64,000 nt of DNA from Streptomyces sp. NBC_01445 (lineage in GTDB: Bacteria > Actinomycetota > Actinomycetes > Streptomycetales > Streptomycetaceae): positions 10,261,001-10,325,000 of the forward strand of contig NZ_CP109485.1 of the NCBI RefSeq assembly GCF_035918235.1, written 5' to 3'. Under the pieces are notes generated by a model. That model made no database searches. It saw only the letters and a list, made by a program, of their open reading frames with translations, and had not been told where the DNA came from. Made by a program: the position numbers and the translations under genes. This document shows positions 16,087 to 24,476 of this stretch, one piece after another (within the stretch, counting starts at the first letter, position 1; every line of letters begins with the position of its first letter).

Positions 16087-16869
16087 GTGGAGTGGTCAAC
16101 GGGATTGCTCGGGTTCGCCGCCGGGCTCCTGCTATCGGTCACCACTGCGCCCGTAGGCGTCTCCGGGGCGGTCTTCCTGCTGCCCGTTCAGGTCAGCGTG
16201 CTGGGCGTGCCGAGCCCGGCCGTGACACCCACGAACCTGCTCTACAACGTCGTGGCCGGCCCCGGTGCCCTCCTGCGCTACTGGCGAGCAGGGCGACTGG
16301 GCGGGCCACTGACCCGCCTACTCATCGCGGGCACCGTCCCTGGCGTCGTCATCGGCGCCGTGATCCGCGTATTCGCCGTTCCCGGCCCGCGCGTCTTCCG
16401 TCTCCTCGTCGCCGTGCTGCTGTTACCGCTCGGGCTGTGGCTGTGGCTCCGGAGCGTACGCCCGGCTCCACAGAGCGCCCGCGACCAGCCTTCGCCCCGC
16501 GCGACGACGTCGCTGGCCCTGGCCGTTGGTGTCGCCGGCGGCATCTACGGAATCGGGGGCGGCTCCCTGCTCGGCCCGATCCTCGTCGGCCGCGGCGCCC
16601 CCGTCTCCACCATCGCGCCGGCCGCCCTGGCCTCCACCTTCGTGACTTCCATGGTCGGCGCGGCCACCTACGCCCTCCTCTCCCTGGCCGCCACGGGCGA
16701 CGTCGCTCCTGACTGGCTGTTGGGCCTGTCTTGCGGAGCCGGAGGACTTCTCGGCGGATACCTCGGCGCACACCTCCAGCCGCACCTGCCCGAAACCGCG
16801 CTCCGGCTCCTGCTCGGCACCCTCGCTACCAGCGTCGGCGCGCTCTACACAGTTCAGGTCCTTCGCTGA
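16087..16869 (+). CDS. TauE/SafE-family membrane exporter, paralogue of 62358-63140
   Basis: 260 residues from GTG 16087, chosen because the paralogue starts at the equivalent MEW. A GTG at 16066 would add 7 residues. There are eight hydrophobic segments, with the family repeats GVSGAVFLLPVQVSVLGVPS and GIYGIGGGSLLGPILVGRG. TauE/SafE proteins export sulfite, sulfoacetate or related anions. About three quarters of residues match the second copy at 62358. No pathway neighbour defines the substrate. Confidence 0.85.
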   Translation: MEWSTGLLGFAAGLLLSVTTAPVGVSGAVFLLPVQVSVLGVPSPAVTPTNLLYNVVAGPGALLRYWRAGRLGGPLTRLLIAGTVPGVVIGAVIRVFAVPGPRVFRLLVAVLLLPLGLWLWLRSVRPAPQSARDQPSPRATTSLALAVGVAGGIYGIGGGSLLGPILVGRGAPVSTIAPAALASTFVTSMVGAATYALLSLAATGDVAPDWLLGLSCGAGGLLGGYLGAHLQPHLPETALRLLLGTLATSVGALYTVQVLR

Positions 16870-17068
16870 CCGTGCTGCGTCCAGTCACCCACGGCCCGCT
16901 GGGGGAGCGTTCCCGCCGCATTGGGAGGCGGATTTCGAATCGCGGGTGGAGGACTTGCTGGCGGTTTCGGCCTCCCCAGGGCGCGCTCCCTTGTTGGGGT
17001 GGGCGGCGTTCTGGGCCCGCTTCTCCGATGTGCCGTGTTCCTTGGCCTGAGGGTCCCTGTCAGCACCG

Positions 17069-17632
17069 TCACGGCGCGGGACACGTCGGATCCGAGTCGG
17101 CGTCGCTTTCCGGCTGAGGCGGGTACGTCAGGTGGCCGTCCTTGACGTGCGCGTTCTTGTTCAGGACAGCCCGCTTCGCGGTGGCGGCGGACGTGATGTC
17201 CAAGACTTCGACGCCCGCGACGATCAACGCGTCGGTGATCAGCCTGCGATGGCAGCGCCAGGGAACCGCTTCGCTGCACATGATCGCGGGCCGTTCGTGT
17301 TCGGCCAGCTCCAGCAACTCGTGCAGGCCTTCCTTGAAGGCGTCGGTGTCCATGTAGTCGGCGTAATCGCGGAAGGCTTTTACCTGCCATGCGCCGTTCG
17401 CGCTCGGCACGCCTTTTGGGGTGTGCCGTCGGCCGCCCAGTTTTGGGATCCACCGGTATTCGATATCGGGAGGCAAGGCATCGATGATCGCTGGCTGGTT
17501 CCACTGCGGGAACTTTCTTGACGACGGGAACGAGCGGACATCGACCAGGCAGGTCACGTCATGGGCCCGGAGCATCTCCAGCACTTCGCTGAAGTCGCGG
17601 GTCGAATGCCCCACCGTACAGATCCGGTTCAC
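17069..17632 (-). CDS. DUF488 family protein
   Basis: 187 residues from GTG 17632. Family pattern: ICTVGHSTRDFSEVLEMLR at the start, LVDVRSFPSSRKFPQWN, the LGGRR element, and CSEAVPWRCHRRLITDALI with the conserved Cys-His pair. DUF488 proteins are widespread and uncharacterised, sometimes found with stress or DNA repair genes. Bases 16870-17068 between this gene and the TauE gene show no feature. Confidence 0.88.
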   Translation of the reverse strand: MNRICTVGHSTRDFSEVLEMLRAHDVTCLVDVRSFPSSRKFPQWNQPAIIDALPPDIEYRWIPKLGGRRHTPKGVPSANGAWQVKAFRDYADYMDTDAFKEGLHELLELAEHERPAIMCSEAVPWRCHRRLITDALIVAGVEVLDITSAATAKRAVLNKNAHVKDGHLTYPPQPESDADSDPTCPAP

Positions 17633-17655
17633 CAGCCTGCCGTCTCGCTCATTTC

Positions 17656-17865
17656 CTACAGTTTCGTCAGAGCTACCCCTTTGTGGATGGCGATGTGATC
17701 GGTCCTGTCGCTTTTGATCTCATATTGCGGGTCGCTTTCGGTGCAGTGCCGCACGTACCCTTTGTACTCCACGTCCCGCGTGTGCTTCTTGATAATGACG
17801 CCCTCGACGTACCCGGCTTCGGAGTTCCATCGGACGTGGTCCCCCACAGCGAACTTCTCCGCCAT
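17656..17865 (-). CDS. DUF2945 (HVA1) small protein
   Basis: 69 residues from ATG 17865, with AAGGAG upstream. The sequence MAEKFAVGDHVRWNSEAGYV, EGVIIKKHTRDV and PQYEIKSDRTDHIAIHKG matches the DUF2945/HVA1 Tudor-like fold. Function unknown. It lies between DUF488 and the Rieske gene in one minus-strand run (23-bp and 37-bp gaps), probably one operon. Confidence 0.85.
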   Translation of the reverse strand: MAEKFAVGDHVRWNSEAGYVEGVIIKKHTRDVEYKGYVRHCTESDPQYEIKSDRTDHIAIHKGVALTKL

Positions 17866-17902
17866 CCCAAGCTCCTTTTGCTCGGCGTTCAGGCGCGCCC
17901 GG

Positions 17903-18754
17903 TCAGTCCTTGGCGGACCGTACGTAGACGCGTCCGCCGTCGGTCTTCGCCTCCCAGCGGGGCTCGTCGACGGCCGCCGGTCCGCGCATCACTTTGCCGT
18001 CTTTGAGCCGGAAGACGCTGGCATGCCAGGGGCAGCGGATACAGCCGTCGGCCATGACTTCGCCTTCGTCGAGCGGCCCGCCTGCGTGCGTGCAGGTGGC
18101 CGAGAGCGCGTGAAGGGACCCGTGGTGCCGGACGAGTACGACCGGCACTCCGTCCGCTGTCACTCGGAGGGGTTCGCCGTCGCCCAGGTCGGACTCCGCT
18201 GCGACGTCGGTCCAGTCGGTCACGGTCTGCTGGAACGCGGTGTGGTTGACGCCTACGCCCTGGACGAGCGACAGGTGCCCGCCCAAGTACGCGGCGCACG
18301 CGGTGATGCCGAGCCCGACTCCGCTCAGCGCCATCCCGAGCTCGTGCCGTCCCCGCCTGCGGGCGATCCAGGACGCCGCTTGTACTGCGGACGCCGTCAT
18401 GTTGCAGACCGCGTGCACGAGGCCGACCCGTTGTGTGGCGCCGTAGGTGTCGGACCAGTCGGACGCTCCTGTCGCCGCGGCTGGCAGCGTGGCGATCAGT
18501 CCGATGCCGACGAGTCGACGGGCTGATGCGGCTCCGGCCTTGCCCGCGGTCAGGTCGAGGACGGAGGCCATGGTCCAGGCGCCGATGGGCACGTCCGTGA
18601 GCATCGGGTGCAGCGGGTGTCCCAGCCAGGTGCCGGACAGCGCGTTCTTGATCGCGTCGGGATGCGTTGCCCGCGCCACCCAGCCGGCAGCCTTGTGCGA
18701 GACGCCGTCGAGCGCCTGCAGGCCCTCGACCTGTTCGGTCAGCTTCGGCAACAT
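17903..18754 (-). CDS. Membrane DUF2231-Rieske fusion protein
   Basis: 283 residues from ATG 18754 (AAGGAG 8 bp upstream). The N-terminal half has four hydrophobic spans of the DUF2231 type (GTWLGHPLHPMLTDVPIGAW, RVGLVHAVCNMTASAVQAAS). The C-terminal 100 residues form a Rieske [2Fe-2S] domain with CTHAGG and CPWH ligands. Likely a membrane-attached electron carrier or part of a nitrite/dioxygenase-like redox system; no partner oxidase is nearby. First gene of the operon containing DUF2945 and DUF488. Confidence 0.9.
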   Translation of the reverse strand: MLPKLTEQVEGLQALDGVSHKAAGWVARATHPDAIKNALSGTWLGHPLHPMLTDVPIGAWTMASVLDLTAGKAGAASARRLVGIGLIATLPAAATGASDWSDTYGATQRVGLVHAVCNMTASAVQAASWIARRRGRHELGMALSGVGLGITACAAYLGGHLSLVQGVGVNHTAFQQTVTDWTDVAAESDLGDGEPLRVTADGVPVVLVRHHGSLHALSATCTHAGGPLDEGEVMADGCIRCPWHASVFRLKDGKVMRGPAAVDEPRWEAKTDGGRVYVRSAKD

Positions 18755-18969
18755 GGTCGCTCCTTGTTGCGGACGGACAGGCTGAGCGGCTTTCGGAAAG
18801 CTACCGACCCATGGTCTCCCCTGGCCGGGCACCCGCCAACTCGAGCACCTCCCCTTGGACGCGACGACTCTCGGGCACACTCTTCTCGCGGAAACTCGCC
18901 AACATCTGTTCTCTTGATGACACCAGATGACGGTCGGCCAGTGACGGCTAGCGTGAAAGCGGGTGGATC

Positions 18970-19755
18970 ATGTCCGCGGCCGAGGGTTATCCGGGCCGGG
19001 CGGCTGCCGACAGCCCCACCCTGGCCGAACTGGATGCGCGGCTCGTCCTGTGCCGGGCCTGCCCGCGCCTCGTCGCGTGGCGCGAGGAGAGCGCACGCGT
19101 CAAACGTCCAGCGTTCCAGGACTGGGACTACTGGGCGCGGCCCGTGCCCGGCTTCGGGCCCACGGACGCCTCGCTCGTCGTCACCGGCCTGGCACCTGCG
19201 GCGCACGGCGCCAACCGGACCGGCCGCATTTTCACCGGCGACCGGGCCGGCGACCTGTTGTACGCGACGCTGTACGACCTCGGCCTGGCCTCCCAGGCCG
19301 CATCGACGCGCCGGGACGACGGACTGGAGCTGTACGGGGTCAGGGTCACCGCGCCCGTCCACTGCGCACCGCCCGCCAACAGACCCACGCCTGGCGAGCG
19401 GGACACCTGCCGCCCGTGGCTGGCTCAGGAGCTGCGGCTGCTGTGGCCGACGATGCGCTCCGTCGTCGCACTGGGCGCCTTCGGCTGGCAGGCGGCGCTC
19501 TCCGCACTGGAGGAGGCTGGCTGGAGCGTGCCCCGGCCGCGCCCGATGTTTGGCCACGGCGCGCGGACGACACTCACTGCGTCGGACGGGACGGGCCCCG
19601 CGATCACGTTGTTCGGCTGCTACCACGTGAGCCAGCGCAACGTGTTCACCGGCCGGCTCACTCCGACGATGGTGCGCGAAGTGCTCGAGGCTGCCGCGCA
19701 CTGCGCCGGCCTGCCCGTGGACGGAAACGGAACCGGCCCGGGGCCGCCCGGGTGA
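18970..19755 (+). CDS. Uracil-DNA glycosylase, family 5 (UdgB-type)
   Basis: 261 residues from ATG 18970. It removes uracil and hypoxanthine from DNA in base excision repair. N-terminal CRACPRLVAWRE supplies two of the iron-sulfur cysteines. Motif 1 is GLAPAAHGANRTGRIFTGD and the substrate motif is CYHVSQRN. The length and the ALGAFGWQAAL helix fit family 5. It is divergent from the Rieske gene, with 215 bp between them presumably holding both promoters. It appears intact. Confidence 0.9.
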   Translation: MSAAEGYPGRAAADSPTLAELDARLVLCRACPRLVAWREESARVKRPAFQDWDYWARPVPGFGPTDASLVVTGLAPAAHGANRTGRIFTGDRAGDLLYATLYDLGLASQAASTRRDDGLELYGVRVTAPVHCAPPANRPTPGERDTCRPWLAQELRLLWPTMRSVVALGAFGWQAALSALEEAGWSVPRPRPMFGHGARTTLTASDGTGPAITLFGCYHVSQRNVFTGRLTPTMVREVLEAAAHCAGLPVDGNGTGPGPPG

Positions 19756-19769
19756 CGACGACGCTCTCA

Positions 19770-19787
19770 GAGGGCGGTATGTGAGTG
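19770..19787. repeat. Solo terminal repeat of the 20443-21872 element
   Basis: GAGGGCGGTATGTGA preceded by TCA (a TNA target triplet) repeats the right end of the IS at 20443-21872. No transposase is attached. It is a relic of a second copy or of an imprecise deletion. From 19788 to 19989 nothing else is recognised. Confidence 0.5.
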
Positions 19788-19989
19788 AGTAGATAGTTTG
19801 TCGTCGCCTGAATGTGTAGCAGTGTGGCGTTCCGGCGGGTGGGGGTCGTGGGCATCGTTCAGAGAGCAGCACTGGCGACCAAAGCCTCTGCCGAGGGTTT
19901 CGGACTAGACAGCTGCACACACGTCAAGCAATGGGAGAAACTGGGAAACTAGCGAGACTCGACGGACGAGCCTGCGAAGGAGCCGCGCG

Positions 19990-20442
19990 GTGGGCGACGA
20001 GTCGCTGTTCTATCGGCCGGGAAGCACGCTGCTGACCACGATCCGTGCGTATACGGGCGGGCCCGCGCCGAGTCGCCGTGACGACCCGGCCGTCCGTTTC
20101 CATCCCGGCGGAGTCGCGTACCACCAGGCGTACGGATACGTTCCCGTGATCAAACTGGGCTGGCCGGCGGTCCGCGCGGTCGCCGTCCTCCCCGGACCGG
20201 TCCCGGACCGTCAGGCTCTGTGCGTGTACCGGCTCAACGAACCACCGGAGCCCGACGTCCCGGCCAACGAACTATTCACCGGCACCGGGCGGGGCCTCGG
20301 AGTCCACTTCCATGCGCTGTTCGGCACGAAACTCGTGGTGCACCTGCACCACGTACGAGGCCCGTCCCTAAGGAAACTCGCCCAGCGCCTACCAGCCTGG
20401 ACAGACGGCCGCATCACCCTCACCACCGAACGCCCAGCCTGA
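19990..20442 (+). CDS. Hypothetical protein (150 aa)
   Basis: 150 residues from GTG 19990 with a preceding GAAGGAG-like stretch. I do not recognise the family. The middle reads YGYVPVIKLGWPAVRAVAVL and the end HFHALFGTKLVVHLHHVRGP, suggesting a small alpha/beta protein. Its TGA stop (20440-20442) is also the 3-bp target duplication of the adjacent IS. The insertion therefore fell exactly on the stop codon without changing the protein. Confidence 0.5.
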   Translation: MGDESLFYRPGSTLLTTIRAYTGGPAPSRRDDPAVRFHPGGVAYHQAYGYVPVIKLGWPAVRAVAVLPGPVPDRQALCVYRLNEPPEPDVPANELFTGTGRGLGVHFHALFGTKLVVHLHHVRGPSLRKLAQRLPAWTDGRITLTTERPA

Positions 20443-20519
20443 GAGGGCGGTAAGTGACGTGCTGCCTGTTTCGCGCTTGCGGCTGGGGTTGTCGGGCTGG
20501 TGGTGGCCTCTCCGGGTGG

Positions 20520-20942
20520 CTATGGCCGTGGCTGGGTGAACAACCCCTGCTCGGTCTCGATCAGGATCCCGCGTTCGACCAGCCGCTTGAGCTTCAGCCG
20601 GACGTTGTTGACGTTGCTGGGTGCGATCTCCAGATCCATCGCCTCGCAGACCGCCCGTGCCCGCAGCGGGGCGTCGGCCGCGGCGGACACCGCCATGATC
20701 TGCCGGTAGTCCGGATGGTCCGGCAGCTTCGCGGCCGGCGGCGTCGGCGGGGACGGATCAGGCAGCGCCTGCAGGGTCTTGCGGGTGATGCGGACCTCCT
20801 CGGCGACCCGGTCGAACTCCTCCAGTTGTGCGGTGAGTTCCGCGATGCGTCCCCGCGTGGCCTCGGCCTGCACGGCGATCTCGCGCTCTTGCTCCTCCAG
20901 GTGCGCCAGCACCGCTCCCAAGGTCAGCTCGCTGCCGCTCAT
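20520..20942 (-). CDS. IS passenger: coiled-coil / winged-helix protein (140 aa)
   Basis: ATG 20942 overlaps the transposase stop as ATGA, indicating coupled translation. Residues 1-60 are strongly coiled-coil (LEEQEREIAVQAEATRGRIA, LEEFDRVAEEVRITRKTL). The last 65 residues look like a winged HTH (DYRQIMAVSAAADAPLRARA, SNVNNVRLKLKRLVERGIL). The same architecture occurs in the passenger at 49766-50293 inside another IS5-group element. Possible roles: transposition regulator, target selector or host-interaction factor. Unknown family. Confidence 0.7.
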   Translation of the reverse strand: MSGSELTLGAVLAHLEEQEREIAVQAEATRGRIAELTAQLEEFDRVAEEVRITRKTLQALPDPSPPTPPAAKLPDHPDYRQIMAVSAAADAPLRARAVCEAMDLEIAPSNVNNVRLKLKRLVERGILIETEQGLFTQPRP

Positions 20943-21370
20943 GCGCCGCGCCAGGTGGGGGTGGAGGTCACGGTGAGCATCCGGGCCATCCGGTCGCTTA
21001 TGGCCCAGTACACCCTCGACTCGGCGGAGGCGGGCCGGTGCTCGTAGTCCCGTACCAGCCTGCGGTGCAGCATCATGATCCCGTTCACCTGCTCCACCAC
21101 CCACCTCTTGGGCTGCGGGACGAACCCGCTGGTCGCCGGGTTGCGCTCGACGACTTCGACGTCGATGCCCACTTTCTGCCCGTGGTCGATGACGGCGGTC
21201 TTGAACCCCTGGTCCACCAGGGCCTTGTGCACCGTGTCGGTGTCGGCGGCGACCTTGTCCAGCAGGGCGATGCCGGCGGCGTTGTCGTGCGCGGACGCGG
21301 CCAGCACCACCACCGCGATCACCAGACCGAGAACATCAACTGCCAGGCCGCGCTTGCGGCCTGGGACTTT
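20939..21370 (-). CDS. IS5-family transposase, second frame (orfB)
   Basis: This frame continues the transposase from KVPGRKRGLAVDVLGLVI, through VDQGFKTAVIDHGQKVGIDV (second acidic residue) and FVPQPKRWVVEQVNG (Glu of the DDE triad), to the stop overlapping the passenger start. It has no independent start near the junction, so expression requires a shift from orfA. Some family residues are altered. Confidence 0.65.
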   Translation of the reverse strand, partial: KVPGRKRGLAVDVLGLVIAVVVLAASAHDNAAGIALLDKVAADTDTVHKALVDQGFKTAVIDHGQKVGIDVEVVERNPATSGFVPQPKRWVVEQVNGIMMLHRRLVRDYEHRPASAESRVYWAISDRMARMLTVTSTPTWRGA

Positions 21371-21779
21371 ATTTTGCCGCGTCCCTTCCGGTGGTGTCGG
21401 CGGGCACCCCGACGGCCGCGTGCAGGCTCTGGGTGTCGAGCACCACCAGGCTCGGGTCGGCCTTGCGCCCCCGGCTCTCGCGGACCTGCCAGCGCAGCAG
21501 GTCGTGGATGGTCTGGTCGGTGCCGTCGTCGCGGCACTTGTAGAAGTAGTACTTCACCGCACCGACCGGGGGCAGGTCGTGGGGGAGGTAGTCCCACTGG
21601 CAGCCGGTACGGGACTGGTAGAGCAGGGCATTGACGATCTCCCGCATCTCGTAGGCGCCCTGGTGGCCGCTGACGGAGGGATGCTGAGCCTTCCAGGAGG
21701 CGATGACGGGTTCGATCAGAGCCCACCGCTCGTCGGACAAGTCGCTCTTGTAGGGCTGGCGGTCGCTCACGAAGAACAC
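21369..21779 (-). CDS. IS5-family transposase, first frame (orfA)
   Basis: 136 residues from ATG 21779: KSDLSDERWALIEPVIASWK, NALLYQSRTGCQWDYLP and VVLDTQSLHAAVGVP with the first catalytic Asp. It stops at a TAA in the stretch GGCAAAATAAAGTCCC. Reading one base further on (+1) restores the family sequence in orfB. This may be programmed frameshifting, as proposed for the IS427 group, or simple decay. Confidence 0.75.
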   Translation of the reverse strand: MFFVSDRQPYKSDLSDERWALIEPVIASWKAQHPSVSGHQGAYEMREIVNALLYQSRTGCQWDYLPHDLPPVGAVKYYFYKCRDDGTDQTIHDLLRWQVRESRGRKADPSLVVLDTQSLHAAVGVPADTTGRDAAK

Positions 21780-21923
21780 TCCAGCACGACAGGACTCCCC
21801 GATCAGCCCCGATGCGCCTGCGCCACACGTTCCAGCGACAACAAACGTGGCATCACGTCACATACCGCCCTCTGAGTGTCGGCGGGACTGGCACTCGCGG
21901 GGCCTGTAGCGCTCGGGTTTCGG

Positions 21924-23663
21924 TCAGCGTTCGATGTGATAGCGGCTTTGGGAGATGATGGCCTGGCGGAGTTTTGTGGTGAAGTCGGGGGTTCGGGCGA
22001 TGCGGTCGACGCCGCCGGCTTTGCTGTGGCGTAGGGCACTTTTGAAGTTTTGCTCCAGGGTGCCGGTCATGCGGGTCATCAGGTCGTCGCTGAGGTGGGC
22101 GAGGTCGATGTTGAGGAGATCTCGTGTGGTGGGCTGGCGCAGCCGGGTGAGGGTGTAGGCGGACATGGAGGCCAGGGGATAGAGCCAGTTCTCCAGGGAA
22201 TCGCCCAGCAGCGGCCGGTCTTCGGCGTACCGGGTGAGGAACATGCGCAGCCTGGTGTGGACATCGAGGCAGAGGCGGTAGATGTCCAGGTCGTGTCGGG
22301 ACGAGAAGATCTGGGTGTAGTGCTGATCATCCAGCAGCAGGGCATCGGAGTGCCGCAACGCCGTGTGCGGCTCATGCTGGACGAAGGCCGTGAACTCCCG
22401 TGCCAGACGGGACATGCTGACAACCCGTTCAAGTGGGAAGCCGAGGTTGCGGTAGTAGCTGGCGCGGCGTTCGTAGTAGTAGCCGCCGGCGTGCGTGAGG
22501 CTCTCCTCGATATCCTTCTGGATGGATTCGGTAGCCCGCAGGGCACCGGCAGGCAGCTGTGTCTGACTGTTGGTGGCTCGGATGATGCGGTCACGGGCGG
22601 TGCCGGACTCGGGGGCGACGACGACCTTGACCAGGAGCGAGCGGTCACGGTGCTGGCCGCCGCTTTGGAAATAGCTGTAGATTTCGTGACTAGTCTGCAG
22701 CCCGTTGACGATCTGGGGCTCCTTGACGACGATCCTCTTGCCGGCGATCTGGGCGGCGTCCGCGACCACCGTGACACCGTTGTTGAACCACCAGAAGTCC
22801 TCGCCGGTCCCGGACTTGAGGGTCTCACCGATGGCGTTGTTCACCGCGGTGGACCCTGCGTAGTCGCGCACGTTCGACTCGAACAGCTCCAGCCGCAACG
22901 CCTCGTTGCCGGACGTGATGAAGCGGTAGTACTCGTCCAGGCGTGCCAGGCACACGTACCCCTCGCCGAGCGAGGTGCTCATCGGGGTCTCGGTGAAGAC
23001 CAGTTGTGCGACAGCTTTGGCACCCCGGGCGGTGCGCTCGCGTAGATCTGCGGCGTTGAGGTACTCGATGGTGGCCTCGGAATCGGAGGTGATCTTCGCG
23101 ATTTCCCTGCGTAACCGGTCGCCCTTGGCCTTCACATTCGGGTGCGGCGCCTCGGATGCTTTGCTGGCATAGATCACCTTGATGCGGACCTGGGGGAAGG
23201 AGGACGCCAGTTCTTCGAGGATGTGCAGGAAGCGCCGTGTGCGGTCCAGGAGTCTGGCGTTGGTGTGGCTGGCCAGGTCGTCCTCGTCGCGGCTCATGTC
23301 CAGCAGCGCGGGCAGATGGAAGTGCAGCTTCTCGATTACGGTTTCCTGGTAGCCCGAGGTGTTTTTCGCCTGCAGGATCACCAGCTCGATCTTCCCCGCC
23401 CGCGACGGCAGGAACTGATGAGCGTCGGCGGTGATGTAGCGCTCGTCCACGAAGGTCCAGATGCCGTCGATGCCGCAGTCGTGCGCCCCGTCCACGATGC
23501 CGTCCATGATCTCGTCGGTGTCGAGATCCCAGTCCTGCAGTGCTTTGTCGGCAGCAAAGAAGGTAAAGAAGTCGTCGCGGCTCTTCTCAGGCGCCAGCTT
23601 TCGGTGTTGGTCCTCCAGGATGCGGTCCAGCAGCCGCTGGTCATTGTTTTGGGCCGACGTCAT
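21924..23663 (-). CDS. AIPR-family abortive-infection protein
   Basis: 579 residues from ATG 23663. The AIPR (abortive infection phage resistance) signature is plain: GTGEDFWWFNNGVTVVADAA, then EPQIVNGLQTSHEIYSYF. ILQAKNTSGYQETVIEKLHF in the N-terminal part recalls a PD-(D/E)xK-like nuclease region (E-x-QAK). Family members are found in phage defence islands, alone or beside restriction systems. It stands alone here on the minus strand, divergent from a decayed plus-strand gene. Bases 21876-21923 separate its 3' end from the IS. Confidence 0.85.
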   Translation of the reverse strand: MTSAQNNDQRLLDRILEDQHRKLAPEKSRDDFFTFFAADKALQDWDLDTDEIMDGIVDGAHDCGIDGIWTFVDERYITADAHQFLPSRAGKIELVILQAKNTSGYQETVIEKLHFHLPALLDMSRDEDDLASHTNARLLDRTRRFLHILEELASSFPQVRIKVIYASKASEAPHPNVKAKGDRLRREIAKITSDSEATIEYLNAADLRERTARGAKAVAQLVFTETPMSTSLGEGYVCLARLDEYYRFITSGNEALRLELFESNVRDYAGSTAVNNAIGETLKSGTGEDFWWFNNGVTVVADAAQIAGKRIVVKEPQIVNGLQTSHEIYSYFQSGGQHRDRSLLVKVVVAPESGTARDRIIRATNSQTQLPAGALRATESIQKDIEESLTHAGGYYYERRASYYRNLGFPLERVVSMSRLAREFTAFVQHEPHTALRHSDALLLDDQHYTQIFSSRHDLDIYRLCLDVHTRLRMFLTRYAEDRPLLGDSLENWLYPLASMSAYTLTRLRQPTTRDLLNIDLAHLSDDLMTRMTGTLEQNFKSALRHSKAGGVDRIARTPDFTTKLRQAIISQSRYHIER

Positions 23664-23724
23664 GCAGCACCTCCATCAAGGAGCCAGAACCCGGACAAAG
23701 AGATGCTGACAGGCTGATGTCACG

Positions 23725-24303
23725 GTGAACACCCTGCACACCGACAGGAGTTGGAGGAAGGGGGCAGATGCTCTCGTGTCGGTGCCACTTCGACCTGGCG
23801 GTACGCAGGTGCTCACCGGTGGACGCCCTGGCGAACAACGTGTCGTAATCAGTGACTTCGTCAACTACCGGGACCCGGTGCGGCCTGAGACCTGCCGGGA
23901 GGCCGTCGACCTGGCCGAAACTTTGCTGCCCGCCCCCCCGGGTGGCACCCGCGCGGTCGTCCTCGTCACCGGCACCACCCAGCTGGCCCTGTGACGCACC
24001 CTGCTGACGGGAGTCGAACCCACCTCGGCCGCTTCCAGTGTGCTGCGCCGCCGCGACCCCCGCAGCCTGCGCGGCTGGGCTCAGTGGGTCAACATGTTCC
24101 ACACGGAGGACCGCCTGGTGCGTCTCCATGAGCTGACCGGCGGCTGGCGTCAACTGCTTAAAGACACGCTTCATGTATTCGACCGAGAGGACACCCAATT
24201 GCGCTTGGAACCGGTGTTGCGCCAGTGAGTGGCGCCGATTCGCATGGTTGACGGCGAGCGGCTGCCGCCCGATGCCTGGCGCGGCCTATGCATTGCAGGC
24301 TGA
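23725..24303 (+). pseudogene. Decayed gene with two in-frame TGA codons
   Basis: One frame carries protein-like sequence across 23725-24303 but is broken by TGA at 23992-23994 and 24226-24228. Between them are ISDFVNYRDPVRPETCREAV, RAVVLVTGTTQLAL and RGWAQWVNMFHTEDRLVRLH. The first TGA stands where a Trp (TGG) would suit. The last section resembles the C-terminal helical part of a regulatory ATPase, but I cannot name the family. It begins 60 bp from the divergent AIPR gene. Confidence 0.5.
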
Positions 24304-24370
24304 TGAAGGGTGTTGCTGCGCATGCAGGCGGTGTGATGCCGCGGCGGCATACGTCCTCACCTGCTAGACG

Positions 24371-24402
24371 GTCTACCCGTAGACTCTTCTGTCTGGGTAG
24401 AC
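24371..24402. promoter_or_regulatory. 32-bp palindrome, candidate operator
   Basis: GTCTACCC (24371-24378) and GGGTAGAC (24395-24402) are perfect inverted repeats separated by 16 bp that themselves contain GTAGAC/GTCT half-sites. It lies 75 bp before the gene at 24477. The AT-rich centre could include a -10 element (TAGACT). Likely regulator site for the conflict island. Confidence 0.5.
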
Positions 24403-24476
24403 AAGAGAGTTGCGTCTCTGTCAGTCTTCTTGGTGCCGCCGCGTGTACGCGGCTTCTGGGGAGAGGGGTGGGAGTC

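Larger units (their letters stand above)
20443..21872 (-). mobile_element. IS5-family (IS427-like) element with a passenger gene
   Basis: Bounded by inverted repeats: GAGGGCGGTAAGTGACGTGC on the left, and on the right the complement of GAGGGCGGTATGTGACGTGA. It is flanked by TGA at 20440-20442 and 21873-21875, a 3-bp TNA duplication typical of the group. It encodes a transposase in two frames and, downstream and overlapping by 4 bp, an unrelated coiled-coil/winged-helix protein. Confidence 0.85.

Noticed and set aside
23992..24228. In-frame TGA codons as selenocysteine or stop-codon readthrough
   Set aside because: No SECIS-like stem is apparent after either TGA, and a second stop in the same frame makes ordinary decay far more likely.
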